In this document: piece after piece, positions 43,665 through 52,473 of the stretch
Position numbering within the stretch: the first letter of the stretch is position 1
Layout of the letters: each line of letters starts with the position of its first letter
NCBI GenBank assembly: GCA_016717165.1
Contig: JADKGA010000003.1
Location: 248,001-312,000, forward strand
DNA: 64,000 nucleotides
Reading direction: 5' to 3'
From: Candidatus Lutibacillus vidarii
Lineage (GTDB): Bacteria; Actinomycetota; Actinomycetes; Actinomycetales; Dermatophilaceae
Notes under the pieces: model-generated
The model's input: the letters and a program-made list of their open reading frames with translations, nothing else
Told to the model about the DNA's origin: nothing
Database searches by the model: none
Translations under genes and position numbers: made by a program

Positions 43665-44994
43665 ATGACGAACCCAGACCCCACCATCGAGGCCACCGGA
43701 CCTGCCGAGTCCATGGCCAGCGAACCCACTCCCTCGTCGGCCCGTCGAGAGGACACCCTCGACCGCTTCTTCGCCAAGGTGCGCGACCTCGGCATCGTCC
43801 GACGCTCGGACGACCGCTGGCTCAGCGGCTCGTGCTCGGGGATCGCCGCCCACTATGGCGTCGACCCGCTGCTCGTCCGCGCCGCCACGGTCGGCCTGGC
43901 CATCCTCGGCGGGCTCGGCTTCACCCTCTACGTCCTCGCCTGGGCGCTCCTGCCGGACTCCTCCGGACGGATCCGGGCCGAGGACGGCATCCGCGACGGC
44001 GACGCCGGCGGCATCGTGCTGCTCGTCCTCATCGCGCTCGGCCTCCTCCCGCACGGCTCGGGGTGGGCGGCCACGCCCTTTGTCCTGCTGGCCGTCGCTG
44101 CCGTGGTCTGGGCCATCGTGGCGATGAACGGGCAGCGCGGCTCGGCCCCCGTGACGGCCCCGAGCACCTCCGGGTCCTGGCAGTCGGTCGCGACCGCACC
44201 TCCACCGCCGCCCACCGGCGCACCCACCACCACGATCGGTGCCCCGCTCTCGGGGCCGACCACGGTCACCACCGGCGCGCCGGTGTCCAGCGGCTACCCC
44301 GCGCGGGTGGCCAACCCCTCTCGTCCCCCGCGCGAGCCACGTCCGCCGCGCACCCCCAGGCCTCGGCGCCCCGGCGGATTCGCCGTGACCCTGCTCGGCG
44401 CGGGCCTCGCGGTCCTGGCCTACCAGGCCGGCTCGAACCTGGCCGTGAGCCAGGCGTGGACCCAGGGCACGCCCGAGTTCTTCGGGGTCCTGTGGGCTTT
44501 GGTCGCCGCCTCGGCCACGGCGTTGGTCGTCGGGCTGCGGGGCTGGCGGGCACCGATGCTCGGCCTCACGGTCGTCGTCCTCGCCTTCGCCACCGCAACC
44601 AGCTCGTTCATGCCGTCCGTGCCATGGCGCGGTGGCGTCGGTGACCACACCTTCACCCCGACGGTCACCCTGGCCCCGGCATACACGACCGGCGTCGGTG
44701 AGCCTCGACCTCGACCTGACCCAGCTGCCCCCGTCGGCGCTCGACGGCGCGCGCACCTCCATCCGCGTTGGTGCGGGCTCGGTCACCATCCGGGTGCCCA
44801 AGGGGGTCCACCTCGTGGTGGACGCCCAGGTCGGCCTCGGCTCCCTCACCGTGGAGTCCGCCGACGGCCGGAAGACCTTCTCCCGCGACGGCGGCGGCTT
44901 CTCCACCACGGCGGACGCCGGCAGCGGCACCCGCACCGTCCACCTCGATCTCCAGCTCGGCCTCGGCGAGGCCACCATCAAGGAGCAGTCATGA
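43665..44994 (+). pseudogene. PspC-ToastRack envelope-stress membrane protein, frameshifted
   Basis: The partner membrane protein of the PspC-kinase. Residues about 30-90 form a PspC domain (DRWLSGSCSGIAAHYGVDPLLVRAATVG as two short blocks, with helix LYVLAWALLPDSSG). A helix pair, a Pro-rich cytoplasmic or linker region and further membrane segments follow. The frame breaks at about 44690, just after PAYTTGVG. The C-terminal beta-rich domain, SLDLDLTQLPPSALDGARTS to LGLGEATIKEQS, lies in another frame and resembles the ToastRack/LiaF C-terminal fold. Restoring one frame gives about 443 residues. Its rejoined stop overlaps the following gene (ATGA). Likely a sequencing indel, since both halves look well conserved. 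Confidence 0.8.
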
Positions 44995-45389
44995 CCGACA
45001 ACCAGACCCCCAGCCTGACTAGCCTCATCCCCCAGGACCAGCCGGCCGACCAGCGCGTGGTCCCCGCTCCGACTGCCGTCCTCGACCCGACGCACGCTGC
45101 GGCCCCGACGGCTTCGGCACCGGCTTCCGCCCCGCCGCCTCCCGCCGCGGTCCCGACCCCGACCCTCGCGCCTGCAGCAGCGACGATCGACGGCCCCCAC
45201 TGGGGCCTGATCATCCTCGGCCTGCTCGGCCTGCTCACCGCCGGCTGGTTCTACGCCGCGGCCCGCTGGGACTGGGACTTCACCCTGCGCTGGTCGACCT
45301 ACTCGACCGCAGTCTCGATCGGCCTCGGCGTGGCCCTGGTCGCCCTCGGCCTGATCGGGATCACCAGGAGCTCGGCACGACGCCGGTAA
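44991..45389 (+). CDS. Small Pro/Ala-rich protein with two membrane segments
   Basis: A 132-residue protein: a disordered Pro/Ala/Thr-rich N-terminus (residues 1-66), then two hydrophobic segments (about 70-88 and 104-124) and a basic end SSARRR. No family recognised. It overlaps the ToastRack gene by 4 nt, so it belongs to the PspC operon and may be an accessory membrane component of that stress system. Its 3' end overlaps the convergent NUDIX gene by 29 nt. Confidence 0.7.
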   Translation: MTDNQTPSLTSLIPQDQPADQRVVPAPTAVLDPTHAAAPTASAPASAPPPPAAVPTPTLAPAAATIDGPHWGLIILGLLGLLTAGWFYAAARWDWDFTLRWSTYSTAVSIGLGVALVALGLIGITRSSARRR

Positions 45390-46089
45390 CCGCCGGCAGG
45401 ATCTGGGCCCAGCTGTCGACCACCGGAAGCTGGGCCAGCTCCATGTCGGTGACCCAGCGGGCCGCCGAGGTGCTCCCGCCGACCTCCAGGACCCGCGGCT
45501 CGCTCGGCCTGGCGCACCGCCCGACGTGGACCAGCCGGACCGCATGATGGTCCTGGACCGTTCCCGACGGTGCACGACCACCCCAACGACCGACCCAGGA
45601 GAAGGTCGCCACAGCGACGAGCTCGCCGAGCTCGACCTCCTGGGCGGTCTCCTCCCACACCTCCCGGTGGACCGCCTCGGCCGCGGTCTCGCCGGGGTCC
45701 ATCCCGCCCCCGGGTAGGGTCCACAGGCCGGGCGAGCGGGTCCGCCCGGACAGCTCGCACATCAGCCAGCCCCGGTCGGACGAGGCGAAGACATAGGCCG
45801 CCACCCGTTGTCGGCGCAGCACATTGGCCCCCTCGGGGTCGACCCCCTCGTCGACGACCCCGCGCCGGGGCGGCCGCGGCACCACCGGATGGGGTCCGAG
45901 GTCGAAATGCGCGGCGAGGTCGACACCGAGCCGCCCGGTCGTCTCCCGCACGTCGGTCGCCCGCCAGCCGTGCTCGGCCAAGAGGTCGTCCACGTCGACG
46001 CCGTGCGGGAGCACCTCGTCGACGACGACCCGACCCCCGGCCCAGCCGACAATGTGCAGGCCGGCCAGCGCCGGGTCCACCTCGGTCAT
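45361..46089 (-). CDS. NUDIX hydrolase
   Basis: A 242-residue protein with an N-terminal region of about 90 residues and a C-terminal NUDIX domain. The Nudix box is GGGMDPGETAAEAVHREVWE followed by ETAQ; it keeps the Glu ligands of REVWEE, while the consensus glycine after EEx is Ala. The LWTLPGGG lead-in is typical. Substrate (nucleoside diphosphate linked to X) cannot be predicted. Its stop overlaps the glycosyltransferase on the upstream side by 4 nt at 46086-46089 (start within the previous gene's stop region), indicating coupling with that gene. Confidence 0.9.
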   Translation of the reverse strand: MTEVDPALAGLHIVGWAGGRVVVDEVLPHGVDVDDLLAEHGWRATDVRETTGRLGVDLAAHFDLGPHPVVPRPPRRGVVDEGVDPEGANVLRRQRVAAYVFASSDRGWLMCELSGRTRSPGLWTLPGGGMDPGETAAEAVHREVWEETAQEVELGELVAVATFSWVGRWGGRAPSGTVQDHHAVRLVHVGRCARPSEPRVLEVGGSTSAARWVTDMELAQLPVVDSWAQILPAVTGVVPSSW

Positions 46090-47224
46090 CGGGCGCCTGC
46101 TCGACGGTACTCCGCCAGGGTCGCCGCGACGACGCGGTCCCAGTCCTGCTCCGGCGGATGGGCGAGGTTGTATGCCGTCATCCGCTCGCGCAGGGCCCGG
46201 TCGGAGACCAGCGCGGCCAGCCGCTCGACGAGGTCGTCGTCATCGGCGGCAAGGAAGCCGTTGACCCCGCTGGTGACGAACTCCCCCACCCCCGAGCCGT
46301 GCCGTCCGACGACGGGCAGCCCCGCGGTCCGGGCCTCCAGCGCCGCGATGCCGAAGGACTCCAGCTGGGCCGGTGAGACATAGACGTGCGCGGCGGCATA
46401 CCGGCCAGGGAGCTCCTCGCGCGGGACCCGGCCCGGCAGCGTAACCCAGCGCGACATCCCCGTCTCGGCGAGACGGCGCTCGAGCCGGGTCCGGTCCGGC
46501 CCGTCGCCATAGATCTCGACCTCGATCTGCACGGAAGGGTCGACGGCGGCGCGCACCCGGGCGAGGATGTCGAGCAAGGGTCCGGGCCTTTTTCGGCGCG
46601 CCAACCGCATAGCCGTGACGATCCGTACCGGACGGTCCGCGGGTCCGGCTCCAGGCGGACGCCGCCAGCGCTCGACGTCGATGCCGTTCGGCAGGACGGC
46701 GACCCGCTCGCGTCCCCAGCGGCCCGTCGCACATCGGCAGCGGCCACCGCGGAGACCGCGCTGAGGGCGGCACCGGAGCGTGCCCAACGGCGCAGCGTGC
46801 CGAGGGCCTGGACGGCATACCCGGTCCGGGCGAGCATGCAGTGCCAGGTGAGCGCGCTGGGCAGGCCGGCCCCGAGCGCGACCCGCGCCGCGTCCACGGC
46901 GAACGGGCTGACCACCCCGAGGTGGACGTGGGCGACATCGAAGGGGCGCCCGTCGTTGCCGCCAGCGCCGAGCCGGGCCCGCAGCTCCGGTGGCGCGGTC
47001 GGGTTGACCGGGAGGTCGTACGGCAGCCGCATGGCGAGGCGGTGGACCGCGACCCCGTCGACGAGGTCGACCGTGCCGTAGCGCTCGCCCTGGCTGCCCG
47101 GCGTCGCGGTGAAGATCTCCACCTCGTGCCCGGCCGCCCGCAGCCGCGCGGAGAGGTCGTGGACCTGCACCTCGATGCCACCCAGCCGAGGCAGGTAGCA
47201 GTCGGTGAGCATGGCGACCTTCAC
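46086..47224 (-). pseudogene. GT4-family glycosyltransferase, frameshifted
   Basis: A retaining GT-B glycosyltransferase of about 380 residues, broken in the middle. The N-terminal half (from 47224) begins MKVAMLTDCYLPRLGGIEVQ, the usual glycine-rich acceptor-side loop, and reads on to AVAAADVRRAAG. At the C4 run 46714-46717 the frame shifts; the rest, from ERVAVLPNGIDVERW through TAMRLARRKRPGPLLDILAR to AQLESFGIAALEARTAGLPV, contains the donor-binding EX7E motif (E-SFGIAAL-E). One missing base would rejoin the halves. Divergent from the PIG-L deacetylase and LPG-synthase-like genes, a set often used to build a glycolipid. Confidence 0.85.
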
Positions 47225-47257
47225 GCGGACAGCCTGTCATGGGCGAGGATGGTCCTG

Positions 47258-48076
47258 ATGCCACACACGCTGGTCGCCTTCCATGCCCACCCGGACGACG
47301 AGGCCCTCCTCACTGCCGGGACGATGGCGCGCGCCGCCGCGGAGGGGCACCGGGTCGTCCTGGTCCTGGCCACCGACGGCGCGGCCGGGCTCGCTGCGGC
47401 GACCTTCGGCGACCCGACGACCCTGGGCGCGCGGCGGCTGGGCGAGGCCCAGCGCAGCGCCGATGTGCTGGGGGTGGCTCGGGTGGCGTGCCTGGGGTAT
47501 GCCGACTCCGGGCTCGGGCCGGCGCTGGACCCTGACCCTGCGGGGCAGGTGCGCTTCGTGCGGACCTCGGTCGCCGAGGCCGCCGAGCGGCTCGCCGCGA
47601 TCCTCCGCGAGGAGAACGCCTCGGTCCTGCTCACGTATGACGCCAATGGCGGCTACGGCCACCGCGACCACGTCATGATCCACCACGTCGGAGCCCGAGC
47701 GGCCATGCTGGCCCGGACCCCACGCGTCCTCCAGGCGACCATCCCGCGGGACACGATCTGCCGGGCCATCGCCCTGGCCCAGAAGGTCTACCGCTTCCCG
47801 CCGGAGTTCGACCCCACCTCCTTCGAGCGCGCCTTCGTCCCCCGGTCCGCCGTGACCCACCGGATCTCGGTGCGCCGCCATATCCCCGCCAAGCGGGCCG
47901 CGATGCGGGCGCACGCGAGCCAGGCCAGCGCCGATGGTGGCGCAGACCGCACCCTCGCGGCGTTCCTGCGGATCCCCCGACCCGTCTACGATCTTGTCTT
48001 CGGTCGGGAGTGGTATGTCGACCCGGCTCGACCCCCCGGCAGCCCGGTGTCGCGGGACATCTTCGAAGGGCTGTGA
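47258..48076 (+). CDS. PIG-L/LmbE-family deacetylase
   Basis: A 272-residue zinc deacetylase of the LmbE/PIG-L family, which removes acetyl groups from GlcNAc-linked substrates (as in MshB of mycothiol and GPI synthesis). The N-terminal zinc motif is VAFHAHPDDEALLTAGTMA, with AHPDDE as the signature, and the second His region is TYDANGGYGHRDHVMIHHVG. The C-terminal half (FPPEFDPTSFERAFVP) is family-typical. The ATG at 47258 has GAGGA 8 nt upstream and is preferred to one at 47249. Followed after 1 nt by the membrane-protein gene and divergent from the GT4 gene, so it may deacetylate the glycan that GT4 makes. Confidence 0.9.
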   Translation: MPHTLVAFHAHPDDEALLTAGTMARAAAEGHRVVLVLATDGAAGLAAATFGDPTTLGARRLGEAQRSADVLGVARVACLGYADSGLGPALDPDPAGQVRFVRTSVAEAAERLAAILREENASVLLTYDANGGYGHRDHVMIHHVGARAAMLARTPRVLQATIPRDTICRAIALAQKVYRFPPEFDPTSFERAFVPRSAVTHRISVRRHIPAKRAAMRAHASQASADGGADRTLAAFLRIPRPVYDLVFGREWYVDPARPPGSPVSRDIFEGL

Positions 48077-48077
48077 C

Positions 48078-49187
48078 GTGAGTTCTGTGGCCTCGACAGG
48101 CGCCGACGCCGGCGTGGTGGAGCCACCGCGCGGGTCGAGGACCTCGCGGGCGGTCAAGTCGGTCGTCGGGATCGCCCTCGCCGTCGCTCTGCTCGCCTGG
48201 GCGCTGCCGCACTTCGCCAAGACCTCGTGGGCCGACGTCTGGCGCGTGCTCTCGGCCGTGCCGTTGCCGACCCTGCTCGGGCTCTTCGGGCTGATGCTCG
48301 GCGGGCTGTGGCTCTACACCTTCACCTTCACCGGGTCGCTGCCGTACCTGGCCCACCACAAGGCCCTCATCGTCAACGTCTGCGGGTCCTCGGTCGGCAA
48401 CCTGCTCCCAGGCGGCGGCGCGGCTGGGGTGGCGGTGACCTACACGCAGCTCCGGTCCTGGGGCATCTCCCGGCGGGACATCTCGACCTCGATCATCGTC
48501 ACCGGGGTGTGGAACGTCCTGGCCCGGCTCGCCCTCCCGGTGGTCGGCATCCTCATCATGCTGACCCAGGCGGGCCAGCTCAACCCGCTCGTCCTCAATG
48601 TCGCCCTCACCGGCGCCACGGGCGGCATTCTCGTCCTCGGCGCGTTCATCGCCGTCCTCGCCTCCGAGCGCGCCGCCCAGGTCGCCGGGCGGATCCTGGA
48701 CCGGATCGCCGCCCCGATCCGGCGGTGGCGGGCCGGACGGAAGGCTCGGCGCACCGGTGTGGCCGCGTCGGTCTCGACCGCCTCGCCGCGGCTGGAGTCG
48801 CTGGTCACCGACCTGCGGACCCGGACGATCAACGTGGTCCGGGCCGGCTGGCTGCAGATGACCTTCGGGATGGTCGGCTTCTTCGCGATGTTCTACCTGC
48901 TGTTCTGGTTCTGCCTGAACACCGTCGGCGTGCAGTTCCCGTTCCCGTACATGTTCTTCGCCTTCACCCTCTCTCGGCTGCTCACCGCCGTGGCCGTCAC
49001 GCCGGGCGGGATGGGGGTCACCGAGACCGCGACCGCCTCGCTCATGGTCGGTTGGGGTGCCGACCCGGCTCAGGCGACGGCCGGGGTCGTGCTCTTCTCG
49101 CTGTTCACGAACTTCCTCGAGGTGCCGCTGGGCGCGATCGGCTGGGTCTTCTGGTCGCTCAGCCCGAAGAACCCCGCGACCGACTGA
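48078..49187 (+). CDS. Lysylphosphatidylglycerol synthase transmembrane-region family protein (UPF0104)
   Basis: A 369-residue polytopic membrane protein of the LPG_synthase_TM (flippase-like) family. About eight hydrophobic segments are seen, with the conserved motif region SSVGNLLPGGGAAGVAVTYT near residues 103-122, and VTPGGMGVTETATASLMVG in the C-terminal half. Only the flippase-like membrane module is present; the cytosolic aminoacyl-transferase domain of MprF is missing. Such proteins are thought to move lipid-linked intermediates across the membrane. It follows the PIG-L gene by 1 nt. The 3' end overlaps the convergent PIN-domain gene by 29 nt. Confidence 0.85.
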   Translation: MSSVASTGADAGVVEPPRGSRTSRAVKSVVGIALAVALLAWALPHFAKTSWADVWRVLSAVPLPTLLGLFGLMLGGLWLYTFTFTGSLPYLAHHKALIVNVCGSSVGNLLPGGGAAGVAVTYTQLRSWGISRRDISTSIIVTGVWNVLARLALPVVGILIMLTQAGQLNPLVLNVALTGATGGILVLGAFIAVLASERAAQVAGRILDRIAAPIRRWRAGRKARRTGVAASVSTASPRLESLVTDLRTRTINVVRAGWLQMTFGMVGFFAMFYLLFWFCLNTVGVQFPFPYMFFAFTLSRLLTAVAVTPGGMGVTETATASLMVGWGADPAQATAGVVLFSLFTNFLEVPLGAIGWVFWSLSPKNPATD

Positions 49188-49635
49188 CCACCTCGGTCCG
49201 CCGAGGTGCCTGGTGGCCCGGGGTGATCCGGTGGACGCCCTCGAACCGGGCGTAGTCGCTGTCGAAGGAGCAGATGCCTGTGCCGTGCTCGATCGCGAGC
49301 GCGGCGAGGTGCGCGTCGGTCACGAGGTTCCCCCGCAGGTCGGCGTCGACGAGGGGCCGTCCGACGATGTCCCGGTGCCGACGTCCGGGCGTGGGCACCC
49401 AGGCCTGGTCGGCATCGAGCCAGTCGGTGACGAAGCCCCACGCCTGCGCCGCCGTCAGCGGGGTCGCCGTGACCCGCGGGTGGGTGATGATCCGCTGGAA
49501 GGCCATCAGCGACGCCCACGGCAGGCCGACGCGCTCGTCGCCGTTGAGCGCCTCCTCCAGCCAGATCCGGGCCGTGGTGAGGAAGTGGGACTGCTCATCG
49601 ACGGCGTAGAGCAGGACGTTGGCGTCGACGATCAC
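49159..49635 (-). CDS. VapC-family PIN-domain ribonuclease toxin (second copy)
   Basis: A 158-residue PIN-domain protein with Asp4 in MIVDANVLLYAV, Asp in NLVTDAHLAALAIEHG and the final CSFDSDYARFEGVHRI. It is a paralogue of the toxin at 39641-40081, with the same motif order and spacing. The start overlaps the antitoxin stop by 4 nt. Convergent with and overlapping the UPF0104 gene end by 29 nt. Confidence 0.9.
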   Translation of the reverse strand: MIVDANVLLYAVDEQSHFLTTARIWLEEALNGDERVGLPWASLMAFQRIITHPRVTATPLTAAQAWGFVTDWLDADQAWVPTPGRRHRDIVGRPLVDADLRGNLVTDAHLAALAIEHGTGICSFDSDYARFEGVHRITPGHQAPRRTEVVSRSRGSSG

Positions 49636-49871
49636 CGGAGGTTCTCGGCGTCCGCCTGGTCGAGCAGCTCGAGGATGTCGGCGGTATTCGTGACGTCGAC
49701 CTTGAGCCCGACCCTGGAGGTCCGCTGCCGGAAGGGGGCCGGCTCCTGCGTGCCGTGCAGGCCGGCGCGAGCGAGCTCGTTGACCGCCTCGCCGAGCCGG
49801 ATATGACGTTCCCTGCGCAGCCGCTCCGCCGAAGCCGCCACCTCAGGGTCAAGTCGCACCGTCGTCCTCAT
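49632..49871 (-). CDS. VapB-family antitoxin (second copy)
   Basis: A 79-residue ribbon-helix-helix antitoxin beginning MRTTVRLDPEVAASAERLRR, with a C-terminal arm ending DILELLDQADAENLR. The ATG at 49871 matches the start of the other VapB (MRTTVTLD); an in-frame start at 49904 is less likely. Coupled to the PIN toxin by an ATGA overlap. Confidence 0.88.
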   Translation of the reverse strand: MRTTVRLDPEVAASAERLRRERHIRLGEAVNELARAGLHGTQEPAPFRQRTSRVGLKVDVTNTADILELLDQADAENLR

Positions 49872-49948
49872 GGCCGCACCCTCCTCATGGCCGCACCCTC
49901 GCACCAGAGATGCCGGTCACCTACATCAGTGATGCTCGTCGGTGAACG

Positions 49949-49968
49949 GCGACGCCGCGTGGCGTCGC
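49949..49968 (-). terminator. Hairpin terminator after gatD
   Basis: An 8-bp stem GCGACGCC/GGCGTCGC with a 4-nt loop, 18 nt after the gatD stop and upstream of the vapB start. Confidence 0.55.
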
Positions 49969-49985
49969 GTCCGGCACATCATGCG

Positions 49986-50810
49986 TCAGAGGCCGACCTT
50001 GCGGCGCCATCTCGACAGCGGCCGAGGCGAGGCGAGCTCGGTCACCCGGTGGACCTGACGGGTCCTCGCCTGGTCCGCCACGGCGTCGTCAATCGGCCCC
50101 GGCTCGAAGTCCCTGCCGGTGGCGACCTGGGCGGCATACCCGATGAGCCAGTCGGCGACCGCGGGGTTCGCCGGCAGGACCGGTCCATGGAGGTAGCAGC
50201 CGATGACGTGGTCGCGCAGGGCTCCTTCGGTGCCATCGGAGCCATTGTTGCCGTGGCCGACGCGGACCCGGGCGAAGGGCTGCTGGCCGGGGCCGAGCGT
50301 CGTTGCACCGCTGTGGTTCTCGTACCCCACGACGACCCCCATCGGGGAGTCGACGACGACCCGCCCGATCATCCGGTGGGTGCGCCCGCGGGTGGTGACA
50401 TCGAGGATGCCCAGGCCAGGCAGCTCCAGGCCCTCGACGGTGACGAAGGCGTTGCCGAACAGCTGGTACATCCCGCAGATCATCAGCATCGGCACCCCGT
50501 CGGCGGCGAGCGCCCGCAGCGTTGCGGCGTTCGCGGCGAGGTCCTCCTCGACCCGGGCCTGGCCGGAGTCCTGGCCGCCGCCGCCCATGAGCAGGTGGGC
50601 GTCGCGCGGCCACGGTGCGCCGGGGTGATGGTCGAGCACCTCGACGTCATACCCGTGTCGCCGGGCCCGCCAGGCCAGGGCTCGGGTATTGCCAAGGTCC
50701 CCGTAGATGGACATCTCGCGCGGGTAGACGTGGATGATCCGGATGAGCCCCTTGCTCGGCCCTGCCAGCGAAGGTCCAGCCGCGTCCGTTGCCGACGGTA
50801 TGCCGGTCAC
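49986..50810 (-). CDS. gatD: Lipid II glutamine amidotransferase subunit GatD
   Basis: A 274-residue class I glutamine amidotransferase of the CobB/CobQ-like type. Residues about 22-215 hold the domain: IIHVYPREMSIYGDLGNTRA at the start, the nucleophile Cys in MLMICGMYQLFG (about residue 111), and the His in VIGCYLHGPVLPANP. With MurT it amidates D-Glu of lipid II to D-iGln, needed for efficient cross-linking and lysozyme resistance. Usually murT and gatD are adjacent and overlapping; here murT starts 3.8 kb upstream, with its end at 53364 separated from gatD by 2.5 kb of secreted-protein genes. gatD must therefore have its own promoter or be read through. Confidence 0.93.
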   Translation of the reverse strand: MTGIPSATDAAGPSLAGPSKGLIRIIHVYPREMSIYGDLGNTRALAWRARRHGYDVEVLDHHPGAPWPRDAHLLMGGGGQDSGQARVEEDLAANAATLRALAADGVPMLMICGMYQLFGNAFVTVEGLELPGLGILDVTTRGRTHRMIGRVVVDSPMGVVVGYENHSGATTLGPGQQPFARVRVGHGNNGSDGTEGALRDHVIGCYLHGPVLPANPAVADWLIGYAAQVATGRDFEPGPIDDAVADQARTRQVHRVTELASPRPLSRWRRKVGL

Positions 50811-50926
50811 GTCGCCTCCTCGCCGAAGTCCGCCCAGGCCGGCCCGCTCGAAGCGACGGGCCGCGCCCCCAGGCTACCCAAGCAGCGACAGCATCGGCGC
50901 CGGGCAGCGGCGCGTCGGGCACAGGG

Positions 50927-51635
50927 TCAGCAGCCCTGCCACTCCAGGCACAGGGGCTTGTGCAGCATCAGAAGGGAGACCTTCTTGTGGCCCGTCGCAC
51001 TCGCGGCGTTGGCCCAGAGGAACTGGTTGCCGTACTGGTAGTCGGTAACGAAGCTCGACAGCGGCGCGAGGAAGTCGACGATCGCGACGTCACCGACGAC
51101 CGCGACCTCGACAGGCACCGGCACGTCCGGCCAGCCAGGACCGCCGGGGAAGCCCCGCGCGTCGTCGGCCGCCGTCGGTCCCGCCAGCGCGGCAGAGAGA
51201 ATCTCCTGCGCGGAGGCATCGTCAGGGAACAGGCGAGCCGGGGACAGCCCACTGCAGGGCCCCTGTCAGGCAGGCGAAGTACACCGCCTTGACCTCCCAC
51301 GGCCGCAGCCCCGCCGAGATTCCGGCCGCCCGCGAACAGGGCGACAGCTGGACCGCGTCCGTGAAGGTGAGCACGTTCTCCCGCAAGATCCGCTTGTCTG
51401 TGCGCGCCAGGTCGGGGAGGGAGACGGGCGCCATTGTGGTCTCACTCCGAGGCGAAGGCGTGAACGAGTCACTGGGACTCACCGAGAGGCTGGGACTGGG
51501 CGGGGTGCTCGCTGGGCTGGTTGCGCTCCCTGAGGGCCTGCCAGTCGTCTGTGGGACCGGCTCGTTAGCCGTAGCGCAACCCGAGACGAGCGCGATCGCA
51601 CCGACCATCAGCCACACCCGGCGAGTAGACCGCAT
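50927..51635 (-). pseudogene. Lipoprotein with GerMN-like C-terminus, frameshifted
   Basis: A predicted lipoprotein. The start at 51635 gives RSTRRVWLMVGAIALVSGC, a signal peptide with lipobox LVSG-Cys, then a Ser/Pro/Thr linker and a helical segment to CLTGALQWAVPG. Near 51245 the frame ends with TGA, but a second frame carries on with ARLFPDDASAQEILSAALAG to SLLMLHKPLCLEWQGC, stopping at 50927. The LSAALAGPT block recalls the GerMN fold, though I am not certain. Its start overlaps the stop of the preceding exported protein (ATGA). One of three exported-protein genes lying between murT and gatD. Confidence 0.6.
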
Positions 51636-52464
51636 CAGCGGGCGTCCTGGTTGGCCAACACCAGGGCTTCGTCCGCCGCCAAGCGCTCCTGATGGGCGCG
51701 CAGCTCGACCGCGTGGGCGGCTGCGAAGGCATTCTCGTAGGCGATCCGCACTGTGTTGCGAACTCCGTCCAGCCCAGTGGCGCAGTGGGTGCGATCCGCG
51801 GCCAGCGCTGAGCGGTCTCCAGCGGGCGAGGAGTCCACTCCACGGAGCACCTCTTCGCGAGAGGACACGGCGAACCCCTGGGCTGCCATGCAGTCGCCCC
51901 ACCTGGCATCGGCAGCGACCACCCGGGGTCGTTCTTCATCGCGCGGCGCAAATCCTCAAGCTCGGCGCTCAGTGTGCTCGAGAGCGCGAACACCCCGGGG
52001 ATCCGGGCGTAAGCCTGAGTTGCGCACCCTTCCGGCGTCGCACTCGCCGTCGGTTCGAAGGGGTTGTCCGTTCCGTAGAGGGCCCGATAGTGAGCCGCCC
52101 GCGTCTTCGCGTCGAGGGACATGACCCAGCTGAGGTTGGGGTCGACACCCGATTCGGCTGGGGCCGTGGACGCGCTGTCGACGTGCTGCGGCGTCACCGG
52201 GGTGTAGCTGAACCCCCGCGCGGCCATGCACTGGCGGATAAGGTTCTGTCGAGCCGTCTCCTCGCGCTCGAACTGGGCTTCGTCGAGGGAGGACTCGACC
52301 ATCCGGAATCCCGGGACGGCTTCTAGTGCAGAGGTCGCCACCCGAGCAGCACTTGCTAGTGACGCCGGCTGATCTGGCGCTCTCACCGCAGCTTGTCCAC
52401 CGACGAGAGCCCCCACCCCCATGGCCGACATCGCTACTGCGAGAATCCATGGCTTGCGCTTCAT
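51635..52464 (-). pseudogene. Exported protein of unknown function, frameshifted
   Basis: About 276 residues when joined. It starts at 52464 with a signal peptide or anchor KPWILAVAMSAMGVGALVGG. The body is helical and contains CMAARGFSY and, after the frame break at the G4 run 51925-51928, GDCMAAQGFAVSSREEVL, a repeated C-M-A-A-(R/Q)-G-F motif, and ends HQERLAADEALVLANQDAR at 51635. The repeated motif resembles small actinobacterial extracytoplasmic proteins with conserved CM..G-(F/Y) elements, but I cannot name a family. A missing C would restore the frame. Coupled to the lipoprotein by an ATGA overlap and 9 nt after the amidase stop. Confidence 0.65.
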
Positions 52465-52473
52465 GTCCGGGTC

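Noticed and set aside
46086..48076. Mycothiol synthesis genes mshA and mshB
   Set aside because: The GT4 and PIG-L proteins lack the specific MshA/MshB sequence features I know, so a generic assignment is safer.
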